Assembly (NCBI GenBank): GCA_963682025.1
Contig: OY821517.1
Location: 302,006,844 to 302,070,843 of the forward strand
DNA length: 64,000 bases
Source: Cordilura impudica
Lineage: Eukaryota; Arthropoda; Insecta; Diptera; Scathophagidae
Direction: 5' to 3'
The notes beneath the pieces are model-generated. The model was given only the letters and a program-made list of their open reading frames with translations. It was not told the origin of the DNA and searched no databases. The position numbers were made by a program, and so were the translations under genes. This document shows positions 47,322 through 57,506 of this stretch, in pieces; position 1 is the first letter of the stretch, and each line of letters begins with the position of its first letter.

Positions 47322-48331
47322 AGTTCAACCATTAGTAAGAATACGAAACATAGTAACTTCAAACTTTAAAATCGGAAATTCCACTGGTATGACTGGTAAT
47401 GAACATAAAGCTGCATTTGATTCCCTTTGGCATAATGGTCTTATTTACAAAATGATTGCATTAAATTTTCCAACTGAGCTGATAAAAATAATAAGTAGTT
47501 TTCTTTCAGAATGCTTTTTTAATGTTTATATTGGAACGAACTACTCGACCCATAAAGAAATACTGGCTGGTCGCCCTCAAGGTTCCTGCCTCTCCCCTAT
47601 ATAATATAATATTTACACAGCAGAGTTTCCAATACTTGATGGCTGCGTAACGTCGATTTTTCATTTCATTTCTACTTTAGAAAATGGAAAATATTAGCTA
47701 ACCCACAAAGAGTCAAGCCATATACTTTTCCGGAAGACGTATATCATGTTTCCTACCTCAGGAACCTATAAGGTCCTCTGGGAGGACAAGGTCAAATATT
47801 TAGGAGTGTTGCTGGATCCTAAACTTAAGTTCAAAGACCATATTCCTTATATTATTGACAAAATTAATAAGGTAACAAGATTGTTATACCCATTGATAAA
47901 TCGAAATTCCAAGATCGATATTGGTAACAAAAGCCTCATACTGAAATCTGTTTTTCATGCCATAATTTTCTACGCTGCACCTGTCTGGCACACTTCAAAA
48001 CAAACTTTTAAAAATGATCTACAATTTGCCTTGGATTTATTCCACTCGACGACTTCACACTCTAGCAAACTTTCAACTTGTAAATGATAAAATAGAAAGA
48101 TTAACATTAAACTTCAATACCAGATGTCTTAGATCTGAGCATGTTTATATCAATGAGCTTGGCTTATCGTAATTTTACCCCCCCTAATTTAACTTTAAAG
48201 ATTTTTTTGAAAATTTTTGCCTTACTTTTCAATATTATTAAAGCCAAATCTATTATAAAATATCGTTATAATGTTTAAGTAGAAATGGATAAAAATCCTA
48301 AACTCTTTATCAAAATTATTAAACAAACTCA

Positions 48332-48743
48332 AGCCCTAAACACATTCACTGCGAGTTGCGAGTGCGAGAAAAAACGAGAATGAGACAGTATGATTTTTTC
48401 TAATGTGGAAGCGAGATCGAGAGTAAAGCTTTTTTGTGCGGCGTTGCCAACTTAGGTTGTAAAAACACTCGCAAGGGAAATAGAATTGATTTTATTTTCT
48501 GTGCGAGAAAAATCAGATGACAGGAGAATTAGCTGTATTTATGACAGCAGAATCACTGTGTATGTATTGTATTGTGCATTGTGACTTGCGAAATGATAAG
48601 TTGTTTTGCTTGTAGATTTGTAAAATTGTAAAGTTTGTAAAAAGCATTTTGATGATTTTGTAAAAGCACAATAGCAAAATTCTCGCATGCAAAAAGCTTA
48701 TTTTTACTCGCACTCGCAACTCGCAGTGAATGTGTTTAGGGCT
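48332..48743. mobile_element. 412-bp MITE with perfect 37-bp terminal repeats
   Basis: The left end AGCCCTAAACACATTCACTG continues through GCGAGTTGCGAGTGCGAG, and the right end is its exact reverse complement. TCA lies on both sides (48329-48331 and 48744-48746), a 3-bp TNA-type duplication. It sits in the LINE 3' untranslated region. The perfect TIRs point to recent insertion. Confidence 0.85.
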
Positions 48744-48879
48744 TCACATGTAAATATTATGTTAATAAAGAAATTAATTGAATTGAATGAATTGAATTTT
48801 TTAACCATAGACCAAGATTATCATTAATATCATGATAACATTTTGTGTGTGTATTATTCTTATACCCAAATATTATCAC

Positions 48880-49150
48880 TCCAAAACGACCAATTTTAGT
48901 CATAGTTTCCATATAAAGCAGCCTCCTGATATTCACTTTAATAAATCTATAGACTTATAATTATAAAGTAGCAAAATACTTTATTCTGGAATGGACCATT
49001 TTTGCTATGGAAAGAACAATTTTTGAACCTAGTCCCCATAAACACTCACAGTTGATATGCATTTTAAAGCATTTCCTGTCAGAATGTAGGACAAACTCGT
49101 TAGTTTTCGATTTATGCTTTACCATTTTTAACCTTACTAAGCACATGCGG
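48880..49150 (+). mobile_element. diverged DINE-1-like fragment
   Basis: Recognisable order of TTTTAGTCATAGTTTCCATA, CCTGATATTCACTTTA and GAACCTAGTCCCCATA as in the family's 3' half, with heavy substitution. Confidence 0.45.
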
Positions 49151-49344
49151 ACCTAATTTTCTCATTTCTGAAGTTCATGGAAGTTCATTATTAAAACAAT
49201 ATTGCCCTGCATGTTGAGCTATGAATTAAGATTGCTAAAACATTCGCATGCCCCTAATGTATGCATGTACGAATATGTATGTACTCAGCTAAAAAAAGTG
49301 TTTACCAATAAGTAGATAACTTTATATATCCTACAGATCTGCGT

Positions 49345-49620
49345 ACAGAGGGTTTATATAAGCTTGTCAATCCATTTTTAATAGTTATATAAAAAATCTG
49401 GACCTCATAAAATATATATGATCCTTATAAAAAGCAGATTTGATACAGCGATGTCCGTCTGTCCGTCGTAGAAATCCCGATCACGCCCTTAATACGCCAG
49501 AAGGTTAGCTCATTTTTACTGAAAATGATTTACTGACCTCCTGAACTGTTTGCTATCTAAAATCATTAAAATCGCTTTGATAAGTTCAGAGATTCCAATT
49601 AAAATGTACAAAAAAATATC
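49345..49620 (+). mobile_element. fragment of the second DINE-type family
   Basis: It is the reverse complement of the 36960-37230 region: GGACCTCATAAAATATATAT, GATCCTTATAA, GCGATGTCCGTCTGTCCGTC, then GAAATCCCGATCACG. The first bases up to TATACCC are degenerate. Confidence 0.55.
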
Positions 49621-49649
49621 TTGGAAAAATAAGATTTTACTATGGTTTT

Positions 49650-50825
49650 TATACCCCATACCACTATATGGTTTGTCCGTCCGTCTGTCCGTATGTCCGT
49701 CCGTCTGTCCGTATGTCCGTATGTCCGTCCGTCCGTCCGTCCGTCTGTCCGTATGTCCGTCCGTCCGTCCGTCCGTCTGTCCGTATGTCCGTCCGTCCGT
49801 CCGTCCGTCTGTCCGTATGTCCGTATGTCCGTCCGTCCGTCCGTCCGTCTGTCCGTATGTCCGTCCGTCTGTCCGTCCGTCCGTCTGTCCGTATGTCCGT
49901 CCGTCCGTCCGTCTGTCCGTATGTCCGTCCGTCTGTCCGTATGTCCGTCCGTCCGTCCGTCTGTCCGTATGTCCGTCCGTCCGTCCGTCCGTCCGTCCGT
50001 CTGTCCGTATTTCCGTCCGTCCGTCCGTCCGTCTGTCCGTATGTCCGTCCGTCTGTCCGTATGTCCGTCCGTCCGTCCGTCCATCCGTCTGTCCGTATGT
50101 CCGTCCGTCCGTATGTCCGTCCGTCCGTATGTCCGTCCGTCCGTATGTCCGTCCGTCTATCCATATGTCCGTCCGTCCGTCTGTCCGTATATCCGTCTGT
50201 CCGTCTGTGTGTCTATGTAAACCTTGTAATCAAACATATTTTGATGAAATTGGATATATAAGCTTTTATCGGCCATAGGATGAACGCTATTGAAATTGGT
50301 TAAATGCGGTCCATGTTCAGACCTAGTCCCCATACAAATGACCCCTATGAAATCGACATAAATTGCCATAAGATCCAAATTATCATATAGATCTCAGTCA
50401 AATTGGGTTTGTATGTGTTTATTTTATCCATTAATCAGTTGTCCAAATTAATCCCTATGGAACATTTCTTAGTCATATGCCCCATATAGAGCTGCTTCCC
50501 GATCTTCACTTAAATTTATCAGAAAACAAAAATATTTTACAGATATTTCTCAAATGTGGTTTGTATATATTTTTTCAAAATTTAAGTGACTTTTCTAAAT
50601 ATGGTCAGGATCGGACCATTTTTCGACCTCGTCCCCATATAAATATAGCTCCCGATATGAACTTTTTCATATCTGCAGCCAGAAAAATTAATAACAATGC
50701 CACTCAAATTTAGTTTATGCTTATTTTCTATATCCAATTAGTTGGACCGGAGAGATAGGGTCTCTTAACCATGGTATAGGGTATCTTATAGTCGGCATAG
50801 ACTGACTATAATTTTCTTACTTGTT
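49650..50825 (+). mobile_element. DINE-1-like element with a hugely expanded microsatellite
   Basis: It begins TATACCCCATACCACTATAT and ends CTTACTTGTT. The segment normally found between the 5' end and the GTCC block is deleted, so the array follows directly at 49676. Behind the array (from about 50215) the 3' half is present but diverged. Confidence 0.85.
49676..50212 (+). repeat. ~535-bp GTCC/GTCT/GTAT tetranucleotide array
   Basis: The whole stretch is a tetranucleotide array, mainly GTCC with GTCT and GTAT variants in a loosely repeating higher order (runs of GTCC, then GTCTGTCCGTAT). It grew from the GTCY block that has about four to eight units in other DINE copies here. Every frame on both strands stays open across it, which creates spurious proteins rich in Pro/Ser/Val or Asp/Gly/Arg/Thr. 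Confidence 0.9.
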
Positions 50826-51057
50826 TTTATTCAATTTTACACTTTAAAAAAGTGCTGAATTACCAAAGTTCTTCAAAGTTTTTAAAGTCATTATGTTTTC
50901 TTCACTTTCAATTCAAAATAGGCTAACTTAGCTAAGATTATTTTTTATTTTTGTTTTATATTTAGGCTCTACATTTTTTTTTTGTCAGTTAGCTATGTAT
51001 ATACAAAAATTCAAAATTTTGAATATAAATAATCTAACCCATAAAAACAGTTTTAAT
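50826..51057. other. AT-rich spacer, nothing seen
   Basis: No recognisable feature was found. Confidence 0.4.
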
Positions 51058-51457
51058 TAAAACTCTTTCTTTCCTTATGCATATGAGTTTTGAAACTCTC
51101 CTTGACTGTGCGTGACAATGCGTGACTGTGTGTTACTATCTCAAAATTAATCTTTGGCCACAACAAGTCTATGGACAAAGCTTCAGATCGATAGGATGAG
51201 GGGAAGTGAGGTTTTAATCTCTCCGCGACTGTACGTGACTGTGCATGAGTATGTCAAAGTTAATCTTTTTTCACGGCAAGTCTATCGACCAAGTTTCAGA
51301 TAGATGGGATAAGGGGAAGTGGGTTTTAAAGCAATCCGTGATTGTGCGTGACTATACGTGACTGTGCGTGACTGCCCCAAAATTAATCTATAGTCACAAC
51401 AAGACTACGGTCAGACAGACAGACAGACAGAGAGTATGAGTTAAAAGAAAGAGTTTA
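51058..51457. mobile_element. interspersed repeat with CAGA block, copy 2
   Basis: It has the same ends (AAAACTCTTTCTTTCCTTAT and AAAGAAAGAGTTT), the same GTGACTGTGCGTGACT repeats and the same CAGACAGACAGACAGA block as 38829-39143, with one extra internal segment. Confidence 0.6.
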
Positions 51458-51755
51458 AATAAATGTAAAATTCGGAAACAATTTTTGTGTTGGTTCTGTT
51501 CATTTGACAAAAACGTAAAACAGAGTAGTGAACCTTTATAGGCAGCTAAATAATATCGACATACAGAATTACAATTTCTACTGCTTTCCTTCCAGCTGCC
51601 TAGCTGTCTAGCAGAATCGGGGGGAAAGGGTTATTGAGCAAGATAGATAAAAGTAACAAATGCGTACTTTATATCTGTATATTTATTAAACTTTCCAAGA
51701 GTTTGAAAGAAAGTGTGGGCGGTTATTAATATCTTTGAAACTTAATAATGCATCA
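51458..51755. other. spacer, nothing seen
   Basis: Ends with the target duplication AATGCATCA of the foldback element that follows. Confidence 0.4.
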
Positions 51756-52758
51756 CCTCTGCGGAAAATTTCCCAAAAACAATTTCCTGAAAACAATTTC
51801 CCAAATACAATTGCCCGAAAACAATTGCCTGAAAAAACAATTCCCCGAAAAAGCAATTCCCCGAAAACAATTTCCCGAAATTACAATTTCCCGAAAACAA
51901 TTTCCCTATTTTTAGTTTACAACTTCCCATGAAAAAAAATAAAAACTTCCCGAAAATACAACTTGCTGCATACGATGTCTCAAAAAAAAACAATTTCCCG
52001 AGTATACGACTTCTCGATAAAACAATTCCCCCACCCCACACCACGCCCTTCCTCTTCCACCATCCCTCATCATCCGGACCTATTTATTAGAGTGTCATAA
52101 GCTTATTTTTTTCGTTGTGACTTTGAACACTTCGGTATTCAGACCTCCCGACGGATAACGCTCACTATCTCCATCACATCCTGCCCATGCAATAGCTGCT
52201 ACGGAATTGTTACCACCTTGCATAGCGAAGTTTTTTAGTTATTTGGGTTGTAATACACAGTTGCTAAGCCACTCGAATTCGTGGATAGCGTAAAAGGTAA
52301 ACCGAGTTTGGCTTCTTGTATTATGACGGCGGTCAGTCTGTTGATAGCGTTTATTGGCGTTGTATCCATTATCGAGGAAAACATTGTACCGGTAGGGTCA
52401 TAACTTGCAACGATACTATAAAAAAAGAGACTCTTCACAATCACAGTGCCGAAGCGGCTTTCGTTGCTAAAGATAAAATCGTTAATGAGCTGAAAGATCT
52501 TGCCCGGACCTCTACATCAACAGATTGCTCGCGCTTCGGCCGTAATTTCTGATGGTATTGTTCCGGAAATGCCATCAACAAGCTCTTTGAAGAAATAGTA
52601 ATTTCGGGAAATTGTGTTCGGGAAATTGTAATTACGGGAAATTGTAATTTTGGGAAATTGTGTTCGGGAAATTGTCATTTCGGGAAATTCTGTTTGAGAA
52701 ATTGTAAGTTCGGGAAATTCTTTTCGGGAAATTGTTTTCAGAAAATTTTCCGCAAATC
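51756..52758 (+). mobile_element. foldback/MULE-like element (copy 2, 1.0 kb)
   Basis: A perfect 9-bp duplication AATGCATCA flanks it (51747-51755 and 52759-52767). The left arm (51756-51950) and right arm (52600-52758) are inverted series of CCCGAAAACAATTT-type units. The middle contains a remnant FLYWCH-domain gene. It shares the end sequences and middle part with 46536-47321. Confidence 0.87.
52270..52610 (+). pseudogene. FLYWCH zinc-finger remnant inside the foldback element
   Basis: Two frames joined by a frameshift near 52305 read VDSVKGKPSL, then GFLYYDGGQSVDSVYWRCIH and CTGRVITC...TLHNHSAE, followed by AKDKIVNELKDLARTSTST. The YWRC...C...HNH series is the FLYWCH zinc finger, which often forms the DNA-binding part of Mutator-like (MULE, Phantom-type) transposases in insects. 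No catalytic DDE domain follows, so the element depends on a helper. The tail frame continues ISDGIVPEMPSTSSLKK after another shift. Confidence 0.7.
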
Positions 52759-52788
52759 AATGCATCATCATCAAAATTTTATACAATA

Positions 52789-53905
52789 CTAGCTGACCCG
52801 GCAAACGTTGTTCTACCTAAAATAATTATTTTATTCCAAAATTTGTTGTTTTAAGTATGTCATTTACGGTAGAAATTTTTTAAATAAGAATGTAATCAAT
52901 TTCAGTATGTTATTTTAAGTCCAAATTATATTTTTGATTTAATTAATACAATTTTGTTTCACATAATGCAATATTCGTCTGATCTTAGTAAATAATAATT
53001 TTTGTAAAACCAACGTCTGAACAATATTTTTGTTTCTCTTTTTTCTCTCTTTCGCGCACACACAAATCTAATACTAATTCCGACGTAGGCTGCATATAAT
53101 TGACTATGAGCGTTGTATGAATTTTCCAAATCTAAGCCGCAGTCTTGCATCGATTGTACTTGAGAGATCCCCATATCGGCCATAGGTTTTGCCAAAGACT
53201 TTTTTTAATTTAAATATTATAGAGGGTGAATTTGAGGCACATCGGTCCATAAATAAGAATTTCCGAAAGAGCGATCCCAACGCCACCCATGGAGTCTAAC
53301 ACAAACAAAAACCATTCGGTGCCCGTGATGGTCAGGCATACATACGCACCTAAGTTTTTAGTTAAGATTCAATAATAACTTAGTATGGGAGCTAACCAGC
53401 CCACCCATTTTCAGCATATCACCCAAAGTATTAAAGATCTCCCTATATAACACTCGATATATATGATATTTAATAACTATTTTGTGTGGGAGGTGCCACG
53501 CCTACTGGTCCGATACCGGCCATTTTCAGTACAGCTACTCACACTAAAAGCCTACAAAGTATCGTTACTCTTCCTTTTAAATTACTTAAGCCATAGGATA
53601 TTAAAAATTTAACTTGTATGAGATGTAAGACGCCTATTTACCTGATCCCACCCATATTCGGCACGTCTACTCATGGTAATAATAGATGACCTCATACAAA
53701 TTTGCACAACTCTCCCTATCATAGTACACGAGATATATTGTATTGAATAAATACTTTATGTGAGACGTGCCACGCCCACTCTAACACAAATAAGAATACA
53801 CCATCACACGAACATGTGGTGTGAATAAGGTGAATTGCAGTGGTTAAGCCGTGATGTTACATATATTCGCACCAACGTTTTTATATATTTAGGTATTTTC
53901 GGAGG
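52789..53905 (-). mobile_element. another Helitron-type element, 3' end and body
   Basis: On the minus strand it ends GTTTGCCGGGTCAGCTAG followed by T (52788 complement), that is a GC-rich stem sequence then CTAG. This common insect Helitron end differs from the B family. The body contains diverged blocks around GTGCCACGCC at about 53490, 53620 and 53770. The 5' end was not clearly found, so the right border is approximate. Confidence 0.6.
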
Positions 53906-53952
53906 CTGCGAAAACAATGTTGCTATTATCACAATATCTCATTCTATGATAA

Positions 53953-56900
53953 CACTGTGGAACAAACTCAGGTTAGCAAAAGTTAGGTCGATTCTGAGAG
54001 TGAGGGGTGAAAATAGAGGCTGAATTAGAAGACCCTTATGGCGGCGTTTGTTTGTGTTAGTTCGAATTTTTTTTTTTAATCGACCTTCGAACTTTGCAGT
54101 CAAATGCCGATTTTCAGCATATTGTTTATATGGTTTTTTGGCTATAACTCGTCGACTAATTAATATTTTTTCAACCTGTAAAAGCCAAATTATTGCTAGA
54201 GACCTGCGCAACAATCAAAATTCTTTTAAAAATTGATTTAGAGAATTTTTGTGGTGCTTAAAATGTTGCAAAATGTTGGAAAAATTATTTTATTTTCATG
54301 CTTTTTGAAAATATTTTCCACAAAACTAAGTCTTTTTTGCTTTCTGTTTGATCTATAATATGCTTCTCAGTTTCTTCAATAAATTTCATTTGAAAAGAAA
54401 ATGGTCTTAGTCGATAATTTGCGTTAAAAATCCCAAACCCATTAAATAAATAGTAGAAGTAAATAAAAAGGGAAGTTCCAAGAATTAGGAATTAGTAAAA
54501 CAACTTTTTTGTTTTCAACCACCGCACAGGTAGCGATTTTTTTTATTTCGTACAAGCGAACTAATTTCAAATATGAAGATTCAGTTAAGACTCGAAACTC
54601 AGCCGAAGCTGATGTCTTTTAATATTCGCTCGGTCGTGAAAAAATTCGTTATTAATTTTTTTGGAAGTTATTTCATTTTGTGAGTGATTTAAGTTAAGTG
54701 CATCGGTTTCATAAAAATAACAAAAAAAAACATTGTCTAATATATATTGTATTAAAAATGTCGGAACCAAAATGTACAATGGACCATTTTTGTAATGTTT
54801 GTGGACGTTTCATAGCAAGCGATGAAAAATGTGGCAAAGCGAGTGATTTTTTTTTTGGAAGCCTATAAACAATATTTCTCGCAAGAGTTTATCACTGACG
54901 TCAACTATGCCCCTAAAAAAGTTAGTTTTAATTGCTATTCAACTCTTATGCAATGGAAAAGTGAAAAGAAAAAGGCTAAGTCTTTTGGTATATCAATGAT
55001 GTGGTTAGACAACAGCCCGCATCAAGAAGAAAATTGCTATGGATGTATCAACTACCATAAAACTTTGAATAGAAGGAAAGCAAAGAATAAAACTTATGTA
55101 GCAGTGCCAAGTGTCCAATTACCATTACCGCACTCAGAATGCGTTCCAGTACCAACATACTACTAGTACTACAACCGCCGCTGCTACATCCATGGATTTC
55201 TTCTCAGAATACGACCCTGGTGAAGGTACATCCTATGAAACATCAAAGGACCCAATCCTAGTCACACAAAACCAATTGGATGGAATTGTTGCAAATTTGT
55301 GTTTGACTCAGAAAAAATCAGAACTACTGGCTTCATTTTTGAAACGAAATAATTTGCTGGCGAAAGGTACCAAAGTAACAGCATATCGAAAACGCCAAAA
55401 AGAGTTAGAATAGTTCTTCAATGTGAATGATGCAAAAAATTTCGCTTATTCCAACGATATTGAAAAGTTAATGGAGACGATAGGGTTAACCTATAAAAAA
55501 GATGATTGGCGTTTATTCATCGATAGTTCACTAATCAGCTTAAAAGTTGTGCTTTTGCACAAGACAAATAGAATGCCTTCTGTTCCGATTGCGTATAGCA
55601 CTGACACTAGTGAAAATTTCGATAATTTGAAACACATTCTGGAAGTAGTCAAATATAACGAACACCAGTGGCGCATTTGCTGTGACCTCAAAATAGTTTC
55701 ACTTATTACAGGCTTAACAGCATCTGGCCGTCCAAAATATCCGTGTTTTTTGTGCGATTGGGATTCACGATACGGAGAAGGTATTAAAGGAAGAAACCAG
55801 TACAAACAACATAACTGGAATAGTCACATTGGCCTAAAGACAATAGGCTACATGAAAGTCTTGTTCCTGAAATGAAAATTATGTTGCCGTTGCTCAACAT
55901 TAAACTTGGCCTTGCTAAAATTTTTTTGAAATGTATCGCAAAAAGACCAGCAGTATTCAACCGCTTAAAAGACATTTTCCCAAGATTAAGTAACGCCAAA
56001 ATTCAGGATGGGGTTGTTAATGGTCCCGACATACGGAAACTAATGAGTCGTCACAATTTTGACCAAGTTCTGACAGACCGAGAATTATATGCATGGCTCG
56101 CATTGAAAGCAGTCATTGAAGGACTTTTAAAGAACGCAAAGACAACTACAGGCAATCTGTTGCAAACATGTTGGCAGCTTTCGATGAAATTGGGGTTAAT
56201 ATGTCGTACAAAATTCACCTCTTGCATCAGCATGTTGATCAACTCGCTCAACAGTTGCTAACTGAATCTGATGAGCAAGGCGAACGTTATCACCAAACTG
56301 CGCTTCCGTTTGCATATTTTGAATTCCTAGATTTTTCTAATATCTTTGTCAGAGTGCACAATTTAAACATGTTAACGATTGAAAACTATTTTCGTTTCAG
56401 GTACAGAGGAATGAAATCTCCGGATGCAATACTCGCTGAAAATTGTTGGTGGTATAAAAACACCTTTGAAGAAGAGGAAGACGAGGAAAAAGAGGAAGAA
56501 GGGGAAGACAAAGATGAAATTCCAGAATATCTGTTGGACGAAATTATCGACCTTTCTGATGATGATGACGATGACCAAGATATTAGAGAGAGCAGTGATG
56601 TTGATCCACAGCCGCCTGCTAAACGGCAACTGGCCAAATCATTAATTTAATTTATTTAATTTTTTTACTTGAAACTTTTCATAACTAACATTTCAAAAAT
56701 ATATTTTTTCCATATTTTTATAATTTCTTTTTCAATGTGTCTTCAAAACCAACACTGAACAAAATTGGTACATAAAAAAATGAGAAGTAAATTAATATTA
56801 AGCTGGAAAACGCAATTTTTTTATTATGATTGTTTTCTTTTCAAATGAAATTTATTGAAGAAACTGAGAAGCATATTATAGATCAAACAGAAAGCAAAAA

Positions 56901-57218
56901 AGACTTAGTTTTGTGGAAAATATTTTCACAAAGCATGGAAAAAAAAATAATTTTTCCAACATTTTGCTTCAAAAATTTTAATTGTTGCACAGGTCTCTAG
57001 CGATAATTTGGCTTTCACAGATTGAAAAAATATCAATTAGTCGACGAGTTATAGCCAAAAAAACTATATAAACAATATGCTGAAAATCGGTATTTGACTG
57101 CAAAGTTCGAAGGTCGATTAAAAAAAAAAATTCGAACTAACATAAACAAACGACGCGATACGGGTCTTCACTCTCAGAATCGACCTAACTTTTGCTAACC
57201 TGAATTTGTTCCACAGTG
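53953..57218 (+). mobile_element. 3.27-kb DNA transposon with ~400-bp terminal inverted repeats
   Basis: Both ends start CACTGTGGAACAAA and run on through TCAGGTTAGCAAAAGTTAGG. The inverted repeats cover 53953-54400 on the left and 56832-57218 on the right, differing by indels and scattered substitutions. TAA flanks both ends (53950-53952 and 57219-57221). A single broken gene lies inside (54758-56650). CACTG termini with a 3-bp duplication point to the CMC group (CACTA, Mirage, Chapaev), most likely Chapaev3-like. That is an inference, as I do not recognise the protein with certainty. Confidence 0.85.
54758..56650 (+). pseudogene. putative transposase of the long-TIR element, about 630 codons, frameshifted
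   Basis: The reading starts at ATG 54758 with FCNVCGRFIASDEKCGKASD, a cysteine-containing N-terminus. An extra T in the T run at 54847-54856 shifts the frame. Other lesions are a shift near 55150, a TAG at 55411-55413, a shift near 55845 and another near 56165. Likely catalytic features are WRLFIDSS (first Asp, 55510), WRICCDLKIV (second Asp, 55672), YPCFLCDWDSR (CxxC insert, 55739), LNIKLGLAK (55888) and SDEQGERYHQ (Glu and His, 56267). The last 60 residues are very acidic. A D-D-E order with a CxxC insert fits CMC-type transposases. I recall similar multi-copy uncharacterised proteins in many animals. Confidence 0.7.
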
Positions 57219-57506
57219 TAATTTAGGTGCTAGGTCGCATTAGATATCGATTTTTGTTATCATTAGCAATCGTTCTTTTTCCACTGTACCTATCAAAAGA
57301 CCTATTTCCTACAGGGATATTCAAATATACATAATTATTGAAATGAAAACAAATAATAACGAAAAGAAAAATCTAAATTTTTGTCATGTCTTTTTTTTAT
57401 GATTAAAAACTTTTTGCGATTAGCTGTAAATTCGTGTATTCATTCCATTGAAACTTAATGCTGTATTGTTTCTTTTGGAAAAATCAGTGTTCATGTGGAA
57501 GTGAGA

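Larger units (their letters stand above)
43646..48087 (+). pseudogene. LINE ORF2: endonuclease and reverse transcriptase, broken
   Basis: The endonuclease part begins MSRNLNIASWNARGIRNKKD, with LVSETVLN and GRGGGVAVFV. After the mariner insertion, FGGDLNCRYSLWG and CSDHLPIKLTL follow, which are the GDFN- and SDH-type motifs. The reverse transcriptase gives LKPRKSPGTDGITNKCLRAL near 46250, SYRPISLL (with a stop) near 46440, AGRPQGSCLSPI near 47570 and KYLGVLLDPKLKFKDHI near 47790. The catalytic FADD box that should lie between PQGS and YLGV is missing, apparently by deletion around 47600-47740. Numerous stops, frameshifts and two large insertions complete the decay. Clade assignment to Jockey is by overall pattern. 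Confidence 0.82.
41766..48800 (+). mobile_element. Jockey-like LINE, decayed, with five nested insertions
   Basis: The order is ORF1 (from 41976), a CCHC region, ORF2 endonuclease (from 43646), reverse transcriptase pieces (46200-48090), a 3' untranslated region, and a tail of ATTGA-type repeats near 48775-48796. Subtracting the insertions at 42221-42624, 43158-43387, 43951-45218, 46536-47321 and 48332-48743 leaves about 4 kb, normal for this clade. Coding frames carry many stops. The exact 5' end is uncertain. Confidence 0.85.

Noticed and set aside
49550..50278. Long open frames on both strands giving Pro/Ser/Val/Cys/Arg-rich or Asp/Gly/Arg/Thr-rich repeat proteins
   Set aside because: They follow a tetranucleotide array without stops in any frame. 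All frames are open at once, which is a property of the repeat, not of a gene.
52959..53286. Minus-strand frames reading GKTYGRYGDLSSTIDARLRL and similar
   Set aside because: They lie within the Helitron-type element at 52789-53905, in two different frames and without a known domain.
54048..54236. 62-codon frame in the left TIR of the long-TIR transposon
   Set aside because: It lies in the inverted repeat, and the corresponding right TIR does not preserve it.
56372..56637. Minus-strand Ser- or Phe-rich frames opposite the acidic tail of the transposase-like gene
   Set aside because: Complement of GAA/GAT-rich sequence. The plus-strand frame continues the transposase-like protein.
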